DNA of 64,000 bases, taken from positions 310,001-374,000 of the forward strand of contig NZ_FRCN01000006.1 in assembly GCF_900142925.1 (NCBI RefSeq), in the 5' to 3' direction. The notes under the pieces are model-generated. The model did no database searches. It saw nothing but the letters and a program-made list of their open reading frames with translations, and was not told the DNA's origin. The DNA comes from Chitinophaga sp. CF418 (GTDB lineage Bacteria; Bacteroidota; Bacteroidia; Chitinophagales; Chitinophagaceae). Of the stretch, positions 62,216 through 64,000 are shown in pieces (the first letter of the stretch is position 1; each line of letters opens with the position of its first letter). A program made the translations under genes and the position numbers.

Positions 62216-63865
62216 CTAGAACTTTACCCAGGCAATACACGCTTTCTTCTCCTCCCCTTTCCGCGTGATCATGATTGTTGCATAAGTAGATTTCTTTTCA
62301 TCATAATCAGACGCCCCCAGCATACAATAGTATCCTTTGAAGGTTTCAGGCGTACCAAACAGGAACAGTCTTTCCTGGTTGCCATCGGTACATCTGTAAC
62401 AAACAGTGTTGGCTTCTGTAAGATATCTCAGCGGCTTTTTATCCTGGTAGGTACCACCCTGATCAAGGTATGCGAGATAGTCATTGAAGATAATATAAGT
62501 GGCTTTGGGTGCTGGCAGATATTCATATGACAGATAAGGCGTCGTATTCAATACCTGTATCCTGTTACGGAAGATCCACTGTCCTTTCTGCTTACGATGA
62601 AAGTATAAGGGTTCATAAGTACCATTGGCTATCTGCATTTTTACCAATGCGTAACCGGATTGCTCATGACCGCCGGCATCTATGCGGCTCACGCCAATAT
62701 CGTTCATATTGGTATGGTTCTTATTCCATGAATTACTGCCGGCAGTTGAAAACTGGTCCATGGTTTCCAGGAGTACGGTGCTACTGCCATCTTCATGCGT
62801 GATCAATGCCTGCGGCTGGCCCGTATAAGCACCGGTATATTTCATCTTCTGCTGCGCAAAGGCGGTGACTTTATCTGTTGTCAGCGTCTGGCTGGTTTTA
62901 AATGCCAGCGTACCTGCGTCCAGGTAGTTCATATAACTGGCGGGTACTGCGGTTTTAGCAGATTGATTATTGGTGGTGGTCAGCAATACCTGCAGGCCGT
63001 TCACAGCAGATGCATATTGTATAGAAGCATGAACGTCCGTAAAGTTGGCCGTATATGGCAACACGGTATGTGTAAAACTGCTGTCATTCTTACCAATGGC
63101 AGATATCACCACCAGGGCGCTGGTATCTTTCAGGCTTCTGCGGGCGCTAAGTTCCACCGTGGCCAGGTATATTTTCTCGCCTCCCTGTACGGCCATGTCC
63201 ATATAACCCAGGTAAGGATAGTCATTTTCAGAAACAGTATAAAAGCTGCGCCTGATCAGCTGATGTTCCGGCGTAAAGTGAAGTATCTGTACCCTTTCTG
63301 CAGCTGATTCTTTGCGCTGTAATTCTCCTCCCGCAAAAGATGCCACAGCATAGTATCCGCTGTTGGGGTCTTTGGAAACATAGAAATCATGTGAAGCAAA
63401 ATTCTCCTGCACCATTACATCCCTGTGCAATACAGTAGGCAGTTCGCCCAGCTTGTCTTCCTGCATTAGTTTGCCACTGTTGCCATCCAGGACCAGGCGA
63501 TACAGGTTCGGCTTGAACTTTACAAGCTGCTGCAGGAAGATCACCACCTGGTTATTGATAGCATAAATACCGTCAATTTCTGTATCATTCAGATTGGAGG
63601 CATCCCATAGCTTCCCCCTGATCACTTCTGTGGCGGTAATTGAATGCTGCTCGTTATAAATATTCGTTATGATCCCCTGTTTCTTGTCAAAATGCAGGTA
63701 ACAGGTATTTCCACCGGGCAGTAGCACGATTTTGTCAAAACCCTCTCCGGGCTCGGGAAACGTGGGACTAAGCTGTACTGATGGTGCGGGTGTGGGTGTT
63801 TGTGCAAAAGAGTGGCTGGTGAATAGCAGGAAAAACAGGCCCATGCCCGTCCGGAAATATTTCAT
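62216..63865 (-). CDS. secreted protein of unknown function
   Basis: A 549-residue protein with a clear signal peptide (1-21, ending HSFAQ). The mature part is rich in beta structure with motifs resembling a propeller-like exported protein: FDKIVLLPGGNTCYLHFDKK, GIYAINNQVVIFLQQ, GQWIFRNRIQVLN and YIIFNDYLAYLD. No catalytic motif and no T9SS tail are seen. I do not recognise a family. It is monocistronic; the 135 bases after its start hold no other feature. Confidence 0.6.
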   Translation of the reverse strand: MKYFRTGMGLFFLLFTSHSFAQTPTPAPSVQLSPTFPEPGEGFDKIVLLPGGNTCYLHFDKKQGIITNIYNEQHSITATEVIRGKLWDASNLNDTEIDGIYAINNQVVIFLQQLVKFKPNLYRLVLDGNSGKLMQEDKLGELPTVLHRDVMVQENFASHDFYVSKDPNSGYYAVASFAGGELQRKESAAERVQILHFTPEHQLIRRSFYTVSENDYPYLGYMDMAVQGGEKIYLATVELSARRSLKDTSALVVISAIGKNDSSFTHTVLPYTANFTDVHASIQYASAVNGLQVLLTTTNNQSAKTAVPASYMNYLDAGTLAFKTSQTLTTDKVTAFAQQKMKYTGAYTGQPQALITHEDGSSTVLLETMDQFSTAGSNSWNKNHTNMNDIGVSRIDAGGHEQSGYALVKMQIANGTYEPLYFHRKQKGQWIFRNRIQVLNTTPYLSYEYLPAPKATYIIFNDYLAYLDQGGTYQDKKPLRYLTEANTVCYRCTDGNQERLFLFGTPETFKGYYCMLGASDYDEKKSTYATIMITRKGEEKKACIAWVKF

Positions 63866-64000
63866 AGGTTAAAGTATGTCGTTCTGATAGTAAAGATATA
63901 ATATTTTTCAAATGTGTGCCTGACTGCTAGACAAATTGCAGTATACTTTGTGCTTTTTCCCCTATTTGCTTGACGGGCTTTTCTTATATTTATGGCTATT

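Overview
The window looks like a chromosome segment of a Gram-negative Bacteroidota, most likely class Chitinophagia and close to Chitinophaga. The grounds are TonB-dependent receptors with an N-terminal carboxypeptidase-regulatory domain, a GLPGLI-family protein, a type IX secretion signal remnant, LytS/LytTR and hybrid two-component systems, many outer-membrane barrels, near absence of Shine-Dalgarno sequences, and promoters with a TAnnTTTG -7 box. The genus is an inference from gene content, not a measured identity.

Layout. 1-3.5 kb: the end of an SDR gene, a lipase preceded by tandem copies of its own translation start region, the decayed tail of a molybdopterin oxidoreductase gene, and a fatty-acid desaturase. 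3.5-8.9 kb: a minus-strand operon (UbiA-type phosphoribosyltransferase, DprE1-like oxidase, DprE2-like reductase, HAD phosphatase) with a divergent GT-C membrane protein. It matches, step by step, the mycobacterial route to polyprenyl-phospho-D-arabinose. 9-16.5 kb: a DMT permease, a repeat-rich spacer, endonuclease V, an orphan TPP riboswitch with its own terminator and no downstream gene, DUF763, MgtC, two small lipoproteins and an ABC exporter. 16.5-33.7 kb: thioesterase, TonB receptor, DUF695-RraB protein, outer-membrane proteins, FdhF/YdeP-type oxidoreductase with FdhD, a DUF4132 protein, a zinc metallopeptidase, a TPR histidine kinase and a SelT/W/H-type protein. 33.6-49.3 kb: a broken FMN reductase, an orphan xanthine-dehydrogenase-type molybdoprotein, a LytS/LytTR pair facing an outer-membrane receptor, a second receptor/GLPGLI pair next to an OmpR-type two-component system, YhcH, a polysaccharide deacetylase and DoxX.

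49.4-56.3 kb holds the most notable system: a three-gene retron operon. A WGR-ARM/HEAT repeat protein and a SWIM zinc-finger protein are followed by a structured non-coding RNA and a reverse transcriptase with the retron NAxxH and VTG motifs. The RNA has a matching promoter, a perfect 13-bp a1/a2 pair, msr hairpins with UUU loops and a perfect 25-bp msd stem. This fits what I recall as retron type XIII, an anti-phage type known mainly from prediction. 56.4-64 kb: a lipoprotein, a cytochrome P450, a hybrid histidine kinase, a type I terpene synthase (a possible small terpenoid locus), a methyltransferase and an unrecognised secreted protein.

No tRNA, rRNA, CRISPR array, intact insertion sequence or prophage was seen. 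Gene decay is visible at three places (2.3, 33.6 and 47.7 kb), and dispersed palindromic repeats sit in several intergenic gaps.
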